A stretch of 13,382 bases of DNA from Paraprevotella sp. (GTDB taxonomy: Bacteria > Bacteroidota > Bacteroidia > Bacteroidales > Bacteroidaceae): the NCBI GenBank assembly GCA_021205005.1, contig JAJPYK010000138.1, forward strand, positions 1-13,382. Reading direction: 5' to 3'. The position numbers and the translations under genes were made by a program. The first letter of the stretch is position 1. Each line of letters opens with the position of its first letter. This document shows positions 1 to 7,454 of the stretch, piece after piece. Under the pieces are notes generated by a model. It was not told the DNA's origin. It saw only the letters and a list, made by a program, of their open reading frames with translations, and ran no database searches.

Positions 1-64
1 TTTGTTCATTTTATTTAGGCTTGTCTCCGGAAAAAACGTAACTTGCCGAAAATTTATCGAGGAT

Positions 65-496
65 ATGATACGCACGTTCCATTCTAAAATCAATAAAAAG
101 ATGTTTTTGGGGTGTCTGTTACCCGGTACGGTGCTGGCTGTGTGTTTTTTCTGGATGAAACAGCCTGTGGCTGCCCTTTGCTTCATGGTATTTCTGGTGT
201 TTGTGATCGAACGTCTCATTCATACGATGTATGTTTTCACGGATGACGGGCGTTTGTTCATCCACCAGGGCCGTTTTTCCAAAGACTGCAAGTTATGTCT
301 GTCCGACATAGAAAAGGCGGAAATCATACGGGCCTCTTCATTGGCTTTTTTGAAGAACAGACATTCCGTGATGCTTACGATGCAGAATGGTTCGATCATA
401 TTCATCACTCCGTTTCCCGCCGAGGAATTTTGCAAGTACTTCGATAAGAAGAAGAAAGAGGCGACGACACAGTCTTTGTCTGCGGAGGAGGTATGA
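65..496 (+). CDS. Small membrane protein with bacterial PH-like domain
   Basis: Predicted 143-residue inner-membrane protein. Residues about 13-31 and 34-52 form two hydrophobic helices joined by a very short turn. The rest, about 55-127, is a strand-rich domain of the bacterial PH-like (DUF304/bPH) type with a YVFTDDGRLFI start and a lysine-rich end. The cellular role of such proteins is not known; I assign none. The frame is open to the window edge (TTG at position 2), but I prefer ATG at 65 because MIRTFHSKI resembles the usual start of Bacteroidales homologues, from memory, and the preceding residues are not conserved-looking. A GAGGA lies only one base before that ATG, so spacing does not decide the start. 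The stop overlaps the dacB start by 4 bases (ATGA), which indicates translational coupling and an operon. Family is fairly sure; function unknown. Confidence 0.7.
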   Translation: MIRTFHSKINKKMFLGCLLPGTVLAVCFFWMKQPVAALCFMVFLVFVIERLIHTMYVFTDDGRLFIHQGRFSKDCKLCLSDIEKAEIIRASSLAFLKNRHSVMLTMQNGSIIFITPFPAEEFCKYFDKKKKEATTQSLSAEEV

Positions 497-1701
497 AGAA
501 AGCTTTGAGGTTCTGGATCGGGATATGGGCGGCAATCCTTTGTTTGTCGTCGGCTTCGGCATCGGATTTTTCTGCGGGAAACGATGAAGGTCGTGAAGGG
601 GAATGGAATCATGATATTCAATCCGGGTTGTCCGTGCTGTTGCAAGATGAATTGCTGTCGACATCCCAATTGGGATTGTGCGTATACGATCTGACCTCCG
701 ACACGGTGCTTTACGCCTATCAGGCCGGTCAGCGCATGCGTCCGGCTTCTACCGAAAAATTGGTGACGGCCATATCGGCGTTGTCCGAACTGGGCCGTAC
801 GTATCAATTCACCACCGGTTTGTATTATACCGGCAAGATCTGCGGCAATGTACTTCAGGGCTATGTGTATGTCAAAGGAGGATTCGACCCCCGTTTCGGT
901 AAAGAAGATCTGACCGTGTTTGCGGATTCACTGAAGAATTTAGGCATCGATTCCATTGCCGGCAGTCTGTGTGCCGACGTGTCGATGAAAGACACCTTGC
1001 AATGGGGATGGGGTTGGTGCTGGGACGACGACATGCCGGTGTTGACGCCTTTGCTTTACAGAGGAAAGGCAGATTTCATGGAACGTTGGGGGCAGCTTTT
1101 GAACGATTCCGGCATCAGATATGCTTCCATGTGCCGATCCCGCTGTCCGCGGGAAGCCGTCTTGCTGGCCGTGCGCACTTGTCCGCTTGAGGATGTGCTT
1201 TTGCCGATGATGAAAGAGAGCAATAACCTCTATGCCGAGTCCGTATTTTATCAGATGGCGGCTTTTGGAGGTAAAGCCTATGCGTCTCGGAAAGAAGTTG
1301 TCCATTACATAGAGAACCTGATCAGCCGGATGGGATATGATCCCGGGAAATATCTGATAGCTGACGGAAGCGGAGTGTCGCTCTACAACTATCTGAGTCC
1401 GGAATTGGAAGTCGCTTTTTTGAAATATGCCTACCATTCCGCTGAAATCTATCCTTCGCTTTATGCTTCCCTTCCGATCGCAGGCGTGGACGGCACGCTG
1501 CATCGTCGCATGAAAACCGGAGCGGCCCGCGGGAACGTACATGCCAAGACCGGAACCGTGGAGGGCATATCTTCCTTAGCCGGCTACGCTACGGCATCCA
1601 ACGGCCATGTTCTGGCTTTTTGCATGATCATGCAAGGAGTAGGTCATCAAAGGTCTGCGCAAGAATTTCAGGATCAAGTGTGCGAATTGTTGTGCCGATA
1701 G
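493..1701 (+). CDS. dacB: D-alanyl-D-alanine carboxypeptidase/endopeptidase, PBP4 type (peptidase S13), compact form
   Basis: Periplasmic penicillin-binding protein that trims or cleaves peptidoglycan cross-links. Residues 1-23 look like a signal peptide ending ASA. The three active-site motifs are all present: SxxK as S86-T-E-K89, SxN as S243-N-N245, and KTG at K352-G354 within HAKTGTVEG. The neighbouring GVDGTLHRRM and ADGSGVSLYNY stretches are also typical of S13 enzymes. At 402 residues it is shorter than Escherichia coli DacB (about 477): only about 157 residues separate the SxxK and SxN serines, against about 244 there, so the inserted domains are reduced. I believe this compact form, with the WGWGWCWDDD stretch, is usual in Bacteroidales. 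The start is preceded by GGAGGAGG two bases upstream and overlaps the stop of the PH-like gene, so the two are probably co-translated. Catalytically intact as far as sequence shows. Confidence 0.9.
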   Translation: MKKALRFWIGIWAAILCLSSASASDFSAGNDEGREGEWNHDIQSGLSVLLQDELLSTSQLGLCVYDLTSDTVLYAYQAGQRMRPASTEKLVTAISALSELGRTYQFTTGLYYTGKICGNVLQGYVYVKGGFDPRFGKEDLTVFADSLKNLGIDSIAGSLCADVSMKDTLQWGWGWCWDDDMPVLTPLLYRGKADFMERWGQLLNDSGIRYASMCRSRCPREAVLLAVRTCPLEDVLLPMMKESNNLYAESVFYQMAAFGGKAYASRKEVVHYIENLISRMGYDPGKYLIADGSGVSLYNYLSPELEVAFLKYAYHSAEIYPSLYASLPIAGVDGTLHRRMKTGAARGNVHAKTGTVEGISSLAGYATASNGHVLAFCMIMQGVGHQRSAQEFQDQVCELLCR

Positions 1702-1755
1702 AAAAAACACGCTGTAAAAAGAGATTTTAAACCGGTTTTTTAGAACTTTTAATCC

Positions 1756-1794
1756 TTTGCAAAATAAGGCTTAAAAAGAATATATGAACCTTTG
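1756..1794 (+). promoter_or_regulatory. Possible Bacteroidetes-type promoter before the decayed gene
   Basis: AACCTTTG at 1787-1794 matches seven of eight positions of the Bacteroides -7 consensus TAnnTTTG. A TTTG at 1756-1759 could be read as the -33 element, but the 27-base gap is longer than the usual 19-21, so only the -7 part is persuasive. It would start transcription just upstream of the ATG at 1817. It may be a relic, since that gene looks broken, or it might now serve as a distant promoter for nuo. Confidence 0.3.
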
Positions 1795-1816
1795 CGGTTG
1801 GTAAAGAGGCGAAGAT

Positions 1817-2330
1817 ATGAAGAGGACAATCTACGTCGTGATGATGCTTTCCATGTTTTTCTTCGTGGCGTTGGTTACGAAGAATAGATGGAAAAGCTGG
1901 ATTTTACTCTCAGGAAAAGGCTTCTTGTGCCGAATCTTTTCATTCCGATACGGAATATTGGACTTTCAGTACTCCTTATTTTTTCTTCACTTGCAATTAT
2001 ATTGCTCCATTGTCTTTTGCCATAGACAATACGGGAAATGATGCGAATGGTTTTAAAAATATAATTGCCGGAGAGAAGTTTGCTCCATTTCATTACGAGC
2101 CCGATGGCGGAAATCGGTTTTTGAACCGAAGGCATGTGCTTCCCTATGATTCTCATAAGGAGAGGGATTACTATGTCTTTGCCCTAAGGCGTATCGTAGT
2201 ATGAGGGAGTAGGGGGCTTTTCCCTGTTCAGCCGATATGTCTCGACAAGGTGAGAGGCTATATTGTTTTCTTTTCCGGCAGGTTCTTGCGCGAAGGGGAG
2301 AATGACAATGTCTTCCTTTATGGAGCCTAA
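1817..2330 (+). pseudogene. Decayed gene for a small secreted protein (frameshift plus in-frame stop)
   Basis: Three pieces read as one protein. From ATG 1817, MKRTIYVVMMLSMFFFVALVT looks like a signal peptide or membrane anchor. Its frame then becomes unconvincing, while the +1 frame is open from 1845 to a TGA at 2202-2204 and reads as a plausible soluble protein (GKAGFYSQEKASCAESFHSD, later FAIDNTGNDANGFKNIIAGE and KERDYYVFALRRIVV). The same frame continues after the TGA with LFPVQPICLDKVRGYIVFFS and FLREGENDNVFLYGA to TAA 2328-2330. Repairing one shift between about 1845 and 1886 and the TGA would give roughly 170 residues. I do not recognise the family. It could be a true pseudogene, a sequencing error at the shift, or a chance open frame; the good protein-like composition across the TGA favours decay. 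It is probably not part of the nuo operon. Confidence 0.5.
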
Positions 2331-2356
2331 TAATAAATTTAAATATATATTCGAGA
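2331..2356 (+). promoter_or_regulatory. nuoA: AT-rich leader directly before nuoA
   Basis: The 26 bases before the nuoA ATG are almost all A and T (AATTTAAATATATATT) and have no Shine-Dalgarno site. This is the usual Bacteroidetes arrangement, where an unstructured AT-rich leader supports initiation. I could not find a convincing TAnnTTTG promoter box between the decayed gene and nuoA, so the start of the nuo transcript remains undefined; it may lie within the pseudogene region. Confidence 0.4.
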
Positions 2357-2710
2357 ATGACGGATTTCACATTATTAACGGTCGTGGTGCTCACAGCCCT
2401 TGTGTTGGTTGCGGCAGCTTTGCTGATAGCGCGCGTGGCAGCTCCTCGTACGTTTAATCCGCAAAAGGGTGAACCCTATGAGTGCGGAATTCCGACGAGA
2501 GGAGAAACTTGGTTTCAATTCCACGCGGGTTATTACTTGTATGCCATCCTGTTTTTGATATTCGACATCGAAACAGTATTTTTGTTCCCATGGGCGGCCG
2601 TGGTTGGCAAGATCGGCGCCCAAGGATTGCTGAGCATCGTATTCTTTATTGTAGTGCTGATTTTAGGTCTGGCCTATGCCTGGAAGAAAGGAGCTTTGGA
2701 ATGGAGATGA
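2357..2710 (+). CDS. nuoA: NADH-quinone oxidoreductase subunit A
   Basis: Membrane subunit of respiratory complex I, homologous to mitochondrial ND3. It sits at the base of the peripheral arm and its first loop helps shape the quinone site. The 117 residues hold three hydrophobic helices at about 5-27, 60-80 and 90-110. The conserved loop KGEPYECGI carries Cys43, the loop cysteine used as a conformational marker in other complexes, and helix 2 carries the [12 protein letters not shown] signature with Asp70 and Glu72. Length is normal for the family. It is the first gene of the eleven-gene cluster; its end overlaps the start of nuoB by 10 bases. Identification is firm. Confidence 0.96.
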   Translation: MTDFTLLTVVVLTALVLVAAALLIARVAAPRTFNPQKGEPYECGIPTRGETWFQFHAGYYLYAILFLIFDIETVFLFPWAAVVGKIGAQGLLSIVFFIVVLILGLAYAWKKGALEWR

Positions 2711-3309
2711 AAAGAAAGTTGCCCAAGATTAAGGACATGACGTCCGAAGAGTTCAAGAACAACGACTATCTGTTGCGTATGGTCGATAAGCTCAACCGCG
2801 ACGGAGCCGGTATCATATTAGGTACGTTGGACGAATTGATCAATTGGGGGCGCAGCAATTCGCTGTGGTCGCTTACGTTCGGTACGAGCTGTTGCGCCAT
2901 CGAATTCATGGCGTTGGGCGCAGCCCGCTACGACATGGCGCGCTTCGGTTTCGTGGTCACCCGTAATTCGCCCCGTCAAGCGGATATGATCATGGTGCTG
3001 GGAACGATCACTTATCGTATGGCTCCCGTCCTGAAACGTTTGTACGACCAGATGGCCGAGCCGAAATACGTGGTGGCCGTAGGCGGATGCACCATCAGCG
3101 GCGGCCCGTTCCGCAAAAGTTACCACGTTGTGAACGGGATCGACAATATCGTTCCCGTGGATGTGTATATTCCAGGTTGCCCGCCCCGTCCGGAGGCATT
3201 CTTCTATGGCATGATGCAGTTGCAGCGCAAAGTCAAGACGGAACGCTTTTTGGGCGGACGTAACCGCAAGGAGAAAACGAATGAAACAGATGAAAAAAAG
3301 GAAGCGTAA
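2701..3309 (+). CDS. nuoB: NADH-quinone oxidoreductase subunit B (cluster N2)
   Basis: Peripheral-arm subunit (PSST homologue) that binds the terminal [4Fe-4S] cluster N2 and passes electrons to quinone. The N2 ligands are visible: the adjacent pair Cys64-Cys65 in GTSCCAIEF, Cys130 in VGGCTISGG and Cys160 in [10 protein letters not shown]. The [13 protein letters not shown] segment and the NSPRQAD stretch are typical. The protein is 202 residues with a charged, lysine/glutamate-rich tail after residue about 185. I chose ATG 2701 ([11 protein letters not shown]) because the frame upstream lies inside nuoA and is not conserved; ATG 2707 would be an alternative that overlaps the nuoA stop as ATGA. 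Three bases separate it from nuoC. Confidence 0.96.
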   Translation: MEMKRKLPKIKDMTSEEFKNNDYLLRMVDKLNRDGAGIILGTLDELINWGRSNSLWSLTFGTSCCAIEFMALGAARYDMARFGFVVTRNSPRQADMIMVLGTITYRMAPVLKRLYDQMAEPKYVVAVGGCTISGGPFRKSYHVVNGIDNIVPVDVYIPGCPPRPEAFFYGMMQLQRKVKTERFLGGRNRKEKTNETDEKKEA

Positions 3310-3312
3310 GTT

Positions 3313-3822
3313 ATGACGGAAACGGAAGAAAAGATAAAGCAGTGGTGCGGAGCCGCCACTTTTGAGGAAGCGGGTGAGACCGTGGCAGTGATTCCCTCTT
3401 CGGAATTGGAAGCCGTATGCCTTCGTTTGCATGAGGACAAGACGGATCCGATGGATTACCTGCGCGATCTTGTAGCTGCCGATTACGGCGACAAGTTCAG
3501 CGTGTTCTATCAATTGGAAAGTTCTAAAACAGGGGCTCGCGTCATCTTGCGTACGGATACGGAAGGGCATGACGCACCTTTCCTCCCTACGGTCTGTCAT
3601 TTGTGGAAAACGGCAGAGATTAAAGAAAGGGAAGCCTATGAATTCTTCGGGATTCGTTTCACAGGCCATCCCGACATGCGCCGCATTTTCTTGCGCGAGG
3701 ATTGGAAAGGCTATCCCATGCGCAAGGACTATGATATGAATAGCAACCCGCTGAACATGGAGCATGAAGTGAATGCCGATGTGACGGAAGAATATGACCT
3801 GAAACCGGACGGAACTATATAA
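3313..3822 (+). CDS. nuoC: NADH-quinone oxidoreductase subunit C
   Basis: Peripheral-arm subunit (30 kDa homologue) that supports NuoD and has no cofactor. The family signature lies at residues about 103-140: IKEREAYEFFGIRFTGHPDM, followed by RRIFLREDWKGYPMRKDY. The 169-residue length suits a stand-alone NuoC. The tail after residue 140 (NSNPLNMEHEVNADVTEEYD) resembles the linker that leads into the D domain in fused NuoCD proteins. The frame ends at TAA 3820-3822, and nuoD begins at the very next base in the same frame, so only one stop codon prevents a fused protein. This suggests reinitiation by the terminating ribosome and a recent split, or a nonsense change in a fused ancestor. Confidence 0.93.
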   Translation: MTETEEKIKQWCGAATFEEAGETVAVIPSSELEAVCLRLHEDKTDPMDYLRDLVAADYGDKFSVFYQLESSKTGARVILRTDTEGHDAPFLPTVCHLWKTAEIKEREAYEFFGIRFTGHPDMRRIFLREDWKGYPMRKDYDMNSNPLNMEHEVNADVTEEYDLKPDGTI

Positions 3823-4935
3823 ATGCACGAGAATGTGGTGTTCGATCCGGACGACTTTATCGTCAACATCGGTCCGCAGCATCCTTCTACGCACGGTGTG
3901 CTGCGTATGCGTACCTCTCTGGATGGAGAAACCGTGAAAAAGATCGACCCCATATTGGGATATATTCACCGCGGCATAGAAAAGATGAACGAGAGTCTGA
4001 CTTATCCTCAGACGCTGGCATTGACCGATCGTCTGGATTACTTGAGTGCACACCAAAGCCGTCATGCGCTGTGTATGTGCATAGAAAAGGCCGCCGGTAT
4101 AGAGATCTCCGAGCGTGCCCAATACATTCGTACGATTATGGACGAGTTGCAGCGTATAGATTCCCATTTATTGTTCTATTCCTGTCTGGCAATGGATATG
4201 GGTGCCCTGACTCCTTTCTTTTACGGTTTCAGGGAGCGCGAGATGATTCTTGACATATTCGAGGAAACCACAGGCGGACGTTTGATTCAGAATTACAATG
4301 TCATCGGGGGCGTGCAGGCCGACTTACATCCCGATTTCGTACGTAAGGTCAAGGATTTCATCGTTCATTTGCGGGGCATCATTCATGAGTATCATGATAT
4401 ATTTACCGACAGCGTAATAGCTCGCACGCGTCTGAAACAAATAGGTTTATTGTCGCGTGAAGATGCCATTTCGTTAGGTACGACAGGAGGCACTGGCCTA
4501 GCTTCCGGATGGGCGAATGATGTGCGCAAGCATCATCCTTATGCGGCGTACGACAAAGTGGACTTTAAGAAAATCGTATATCCTCACGGCGATTCGTTCG
4601 ACCGCTATATGGTACGTATGGACGAGATCATGGAGTCTTGCCACATCATAGAGCAACTTATCGACAACATCCCTGAAGGTGAGTTCAAAGTCAAGACCCG
4701 TCCGATCATCAAACTGCCGGAAGGCGTGTTTACGGCGTCGGTCGAGGCCAGCCGTGGCGAGTTCGGTGTGTTCCTGATTAGCAAGGGCGACAAGTTCCCT
4801 TATCGTTTGCATTACCGTTCCACGGGTTTGCCCCTGGTGCATGCCATGGATACGGTTTGCCGTGGCGGTAAGATTGCCGATCTCATTGCTATCGGCGGTA
4901 CGTTGGATTTTGTAATTCCGGATATTGATAGATAA
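3823..4935 (+). CDS. nuoD: NADH-quinone oxidoreductase subunit D
   Basis: The 49 kDa-type subunit, related to the large subunit of [NiFe] hydrogenases. Together with NuoB it forms the quinone reduction pocket. The start of the domain carries [13 protein letters not shown] with His20 and His24; His24 and Tyr73 (in [10 protein letters not shown]) correspond to the His/Tyr pair that faces the quinone head in the Thermus enzyme. [32 protein letters not shown] and the C-terminal [18 protein letters not shown] are standard. The 370 residues match the D domain length. ATG 3823 follows the nuoC stop without a gap, leaving no room for a separate ribosome site except inside nuoC. Identification is certain; whether some product is made as a NuoC-NuoD fusion is open. 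Confidence 0.95.
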   Translation: MHENVVFDPDDFIVNIGPQHPSTHGVLRMRTSLDGETVKKIDPILGYIHRGIEKMNESLTYPQTLALTDRLDYLSAHQSRHALCMCIEKAAGIEISERAQYIRTIMDELQRIDSHLLFYSCLAMDMGALTPFFYGFREREMILDIFEETTGGRLIQNYNVIGGVQADLHPDFVRKVKDFIVHLRGIIHEYHDIFTDSVIARTRLKQIGLLSREDAISLGTTGGTGLASGWANDVRKHHPYAAYDKVDFKKIVYPHGDSFDRYMVRMDEIMESCHIIEQLIDNIPEGEFKVKTRPIIKLPEGVFTASVEASRGEFGVFLISKGDKFPYRLHYRSTGLPLVHAMDTVCRGGKIADLIAIGGTLDFVIPDIDR

Positions 4936-4955
4936 TACACAACACATTAAGGTAT

Positions 4956-6056
4956 ATGAATCAATCATTTTTAGATTATTACAGCTTGACGCCATTCACG
5001 GAGTGGATACATCGTACGTTGTGCGGCGTGATGCCCGAGAACTGGGCTGTCTTTGTCGAAGGAGTCGCGTTGGGTGTGGTCATCCTGTTGGCTTATGCCG
5101 TGTTGGCCGTGGTACTTATTTATATGGAACGTAGAGTGTGTGGTGCTTTTCAGTGTCGTATCGGTCCGAATCGCGTGGGTGGACGCGGCGGTTTGCTGCA
5201 AGTTCCTGCCGATGTATTGAAGATACTGACGAAGGAGATTATCCGTTTGAAAAGAGCCGACCACTTGCTTTACGAACTGGCTCCTTATTTGGTGATTCTG
5301 GCTTCCATCATCTCTTTCTCCTGCCTGCCTTGGAACAAGGGAGCGGAAGTGTTGGACATGCAGATCGGTATCTTTTTCGTTCTGGCGTCTTCCAGCATAG
5401 GAGTATTGGGTATCCTGTTAGCCGGATGGAGCAGTAATAACAAGTATACGATTATCGGCGCTGTCCGAAGCGGAGCGATGATTATCAGTTACGAGCTTTC
5501 GTTAGGCATTACGGTGCTGACCGTAGTGATATTAAGCGGCACGATGAGCATTAGCGGCATTGTGGAGAGTCAGGCCGGAGGATGGAACATATTCAAAGGA
5601 CACATCCTGACGCTGGTGGCTTTCGTCATTTATCTGATTTCCGGTAATGCTGAGGCTAACCGTGGTCCGTTCGACTTGGCGGAAGCCGAGCAGGAATTGA
5701 CGGCAGGTTATCATACGGAATATTCCGGCATGCACTTCGGTTTCTTTTATCTGGCCGAGTATTTGAATCTTTTCATTACGTCGGGGATTGCCAGTACGTT
5801 GTTCCTCGGAGGCTGGATGCCGTTCCATGTCTCGGGACTCGACGGTTTCAATGCCGTGATGGATTATATTCCGGGTATCGTATGGTTCTTGGGCAAGACA
5901 TTTTTCGTGATCTTCCTGCTGATGTGGATTCGGTGGACGTTCCCTCGTCTTCGTATCGATCAGGTGCTGACCTTGGAGTGGAAGTATCTGATGCAGCTTT
6001 CGTTGTTGATCATGTTGTTGATGGTCGTGCTGAAAGTATTCGGATTGGTTTTTTAA
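4956..6056 (+). CDS. nuoH: NADH-quinone oxidoreductase subunit H
   Basis: Membrane subunit (ND1 homologue) that holds the membrane end of the quinone channel and links quinone reduction to the proton path. The 366 residues contain about eight to nine hydrophobic helices. Family signatures are clear: [20 protein letters not shown] at residues 56-75 followed by [16 protein letters not shown], the [13 protein letters not shown] helix with Glu180, and the acidic loop [20 protein letters not shown] (233-252), which lines the quinone tunnel. Length is slightly above that of the Escherichia coli protein (325), partly because of a longer N-terminal segment. It lies 20 bases after nuoD and 14 before nuoI, with no promoter seen between them. 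Confidence 0.96.
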   Translation: MNQSFLDYYSLTPFTEWIHRTLCGVMPENWAVFVEGVALGVVILLAYAVLAVVLIYMERRVCGAFQCRIGPNRVGGRGGLLQVPADVLKILTKEIIRLKRADHLLYELAPYLVILASIISFSCLPWNKGAEVLDMQIGIFFVLASSSIGVLGILLAGWSSNNKYTIIGAVRSGAMIISYELSLGITVLTVVILSGTMSISGIVESQAGGWNIFKGHILTLVAFVIYLISGNAEANRGPFDLAEAEQELTAGYHTEYSGMHFGFFYLAEYLNLFITSGIASTLFLGGWMPFHVSGLDGFNAVMDYIPGIVWFLGKTFFVIFLLMWIRWTFPRLRIDQVLTLEWKYLMQLSLLIMLLMVVLKVFGLVF

Positions 6057-6070
6057 AAGAGTAGAGCGAT

Positions 6071-6562
6071 ATGAGTAAATTCACAAAATATATCAAGAGA
6101 TACTGGCGCAGTACGGAGAGCTTGGCCGGCGGTTTGGACACTTCGATGAAAGTGTTCTTGCGCAAGAAAGTGACGGAACAGTATCCTGAGAACCGTCATA
6201 CGACGCTTTATATTCCCGAGCGTCACCGCGCGGAGCTGATGATGCCCCACTACGAACAGAACCATCATCATTGCATTGCTTGCGGATTGTGCCAGATGGC
6301 TTGTCCGAACGGTACGATTCATGTGGTTTCCGAGATGAGAGAAGATGCCGACGGAAAGAAGAAAAAAGTCCTGGTGAGATACGAATACGATTTAGGTTCG
6401 TGCATGTTTTGCCAGCTTTGTGTCAATGCCTGTCCGCATGGTGCCATACGTTTCACCTACGATTTCGAGAACGCCGTATTCGAACGTGAGAAACTCTTGC
6501 TCACGTTGAACAAAGCAGGTTCTTCTTTGGCGCCGGCTCCGGAGAAAAAAGTAAATCAGTAA
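6071..6562 (+). CDS. nuoI: NADH-quinone oxidoreductase subunit I (two [4Fe-4S] clusters)
   Basis: Ferredoxin-like subunit (TYKY homologue) that carries clusters N6a and N6b and relays electrons to NuoB. Two classic motifs are present: CIACGLCQMACP with Cys68, 71, 74 and 78, and CMFCQLCVNACP with Cys111, 114, 117 and 121. All eight ligands are therefore intact. The N-terminal amphipathic part (residues 1-45) would lie on the membrane, as in other NuoI proteins. Because NuoEFG is absent from this cluster, NuoI is the likely entry point for electrons from an external donor such as ferredoxin or flavodoxin; that is inference, not something the sequence proves. Length 163 is normal. Confidence 0.96.
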   Translation: MSKFTKYIKRYWRSTESLAGGLDTSMKVFLRKKVTEQYPENRHTTLYIPERHRAELMMPHYEQNHHHCIACGLCQMACPNGTIHVVSEMREDADGKKKKVLVRYEYDLGSCMFCQLCVNACPHGAIRFTYDFENAVFEREKLLLTLNKAGSSLAPAPEKKVNQ

Positions 6563-6575
6563 AAGCTATTGTAAC

Positions 6576-7088
6576 ATGGAAATAACTCTTCAAGAAGTAG
6601 TTTTTGGAATCATCGCCTTGATGATGGCGGTTTGTTCGGTGCTTGCGGTGACTTCGGGCAAGATCCTACGTGCAGCCACGGCTCTGCTTTTCGTCCTCTT
6701 CGGGACGTCCGTTCTTTATTTTATGTTGGGCTATACTTATCTGGGCGCCGTGCAGTTATCTGTATATGCAGGGGGCATCGTGGTGCTTTACGTTTTCTCC
6801 ATCTTGCTGACTCGTTCGGACAAGAATATGAACGAGCGTATTCCGCGCGGTCGGTGGTTTGCTGCTGCTGTGACCGTATTGGTAGGCTTTGTACTGACTC
6901 TTTTTCTGTTGTTTACCAACGGATTTGCCTTGAATTCCATACCTGCTTTGCAGGAATTGGATCCGGAGACGGTGGGCAAAGCCCTGATCGGTATGGGAAA
7001 ATACCAGTTTGTTTTGCCGTTCGAAGTCGTCAGCGTATTGCTGTTGGCCTGTATGATCGGCGCTATCATGATAGCCCGTAAACGTTGA
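6576..7088 (+). CDS. nuoJ: NADH-quinone oxidoreductase subunit J
   Basis: Membrane subunit (ND6 homologue) beside NuoK and NuoA, part of the coupling region between quinone site and pumps. The 170 residues hold five hydrophobic helices at about 8-27, 30-51, 55-78, 94-115 and 146-167. Helix 3 carries the conserved YLGAVQLSVYAGGIVVLYVF, the helix that switches between pi-bulge and straight form in other complexes. A polar loop of about 30 residues (117-145) precedes the last helix. It is 13 bases from nuoI and 18 from nuoK. Confidence 0.94.
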   Translation: MEITLQEVVFGIIALMMAVCSVLAVTSGKILRAATALLFVLFGTSVLYFMLGYTYLGAVQLSVYAGGIVVLYVFSILLTRSDKNMNERIPRGRWFAAAVTVLVGFVLTLFLLFTNGFALNSIPALQELDPETVGKALIGMGKYQFVLPFEVVSVLLLACMIGAIMIARKR

Positions 7089-7106
7089 TTTAAAAGGAAA
7101 CAAGTT

Positions 7107-7418
7107 ATGGATATACACGTAATTTCTTATTTGGTTTTAAGTACGGTCATGCTTTTTGCGGGCGTTTACGGTTTCTTTACGCGCCGTAACCTGCTGGCCA
7201 CTCTGATTTCCGTGGAGTTGATGTTGAACGCCACCAATATCAAATTCGCAGGGTTCAACCGTTACCTCTTTCCCGGCGTGCTCGAAGGCCACTTCTTTTC
7301 GCTTTTCGGCATTGCCATTTCGGCAGCCGAGACAGCTGTGGCCATTGCCATCATGATCAACGTCTATCGTAATGTGCGCAACATCCAGACCGATGACATC
7401 AGCGATTTGAAAGGATGA
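7107..7418 (+). CDS. nuoK: NADH-quinone oxidoreductase subunit K
   Basis: Small membrane subunit (ND4L homologue) on the proton path. It has three helices in 103 residues, as expected. Glu37 in ATLISVELMLNATN and Glu75 in ISAAETAVAIAIM correspond to the two buried glutamates shown to matter in the Escherichia coli subunit (Glu36 and Glu72), so the coupling residues are kept. The C-terminal tail NIQTDDISDLKG is polar. A 36-base AT-rich gap precedes nuoL. Confidence 0.95.
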   Translation: MDIHVISYLVLSTVMLFAGVYGFFTRRNLLATLISVELMLNATNIKFAGFNRYLFPGVLEGHFFSLFGIAISAAETAVAIAIMINVYRNVRNIQTDDISDLKG

Positions 7419-7454
7419 GAGAGAGAATGTAATATGATAAAAGAATAAAAAAAT

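Noticed and set aside
1729..1738. AAACCGGTTT palindrome after dacB as a terminator
   Set aside because: The palindrome has no loop and the flanking A and T runs pair only weakly; it does not form a convincing stem followed by a T run.
1817..2041. The 74-codon frame from 1817 as an intact small membrane protein
   Set aside because: After the first 21 residues the composition becomes irregular and the neighbouring frame reads far better, so I treat it as the first part of a frameshifted gene.
2202..2204. In-frame TGA as a selenocysteine codon
   Set aside because: No SECIS-like hairpin is evident directly after it, the surrounding residues are not a redox motif, and the same gene also needs a frameshift, so decay is simpler.
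2818..4167. Minus-strand open frame of 449 codons across nuoB, nuoC and nuoD
   Set aside because: It overlaps three firmly identified genes and its product has no recognisable family; it is a shadow of GC-biased codon use.
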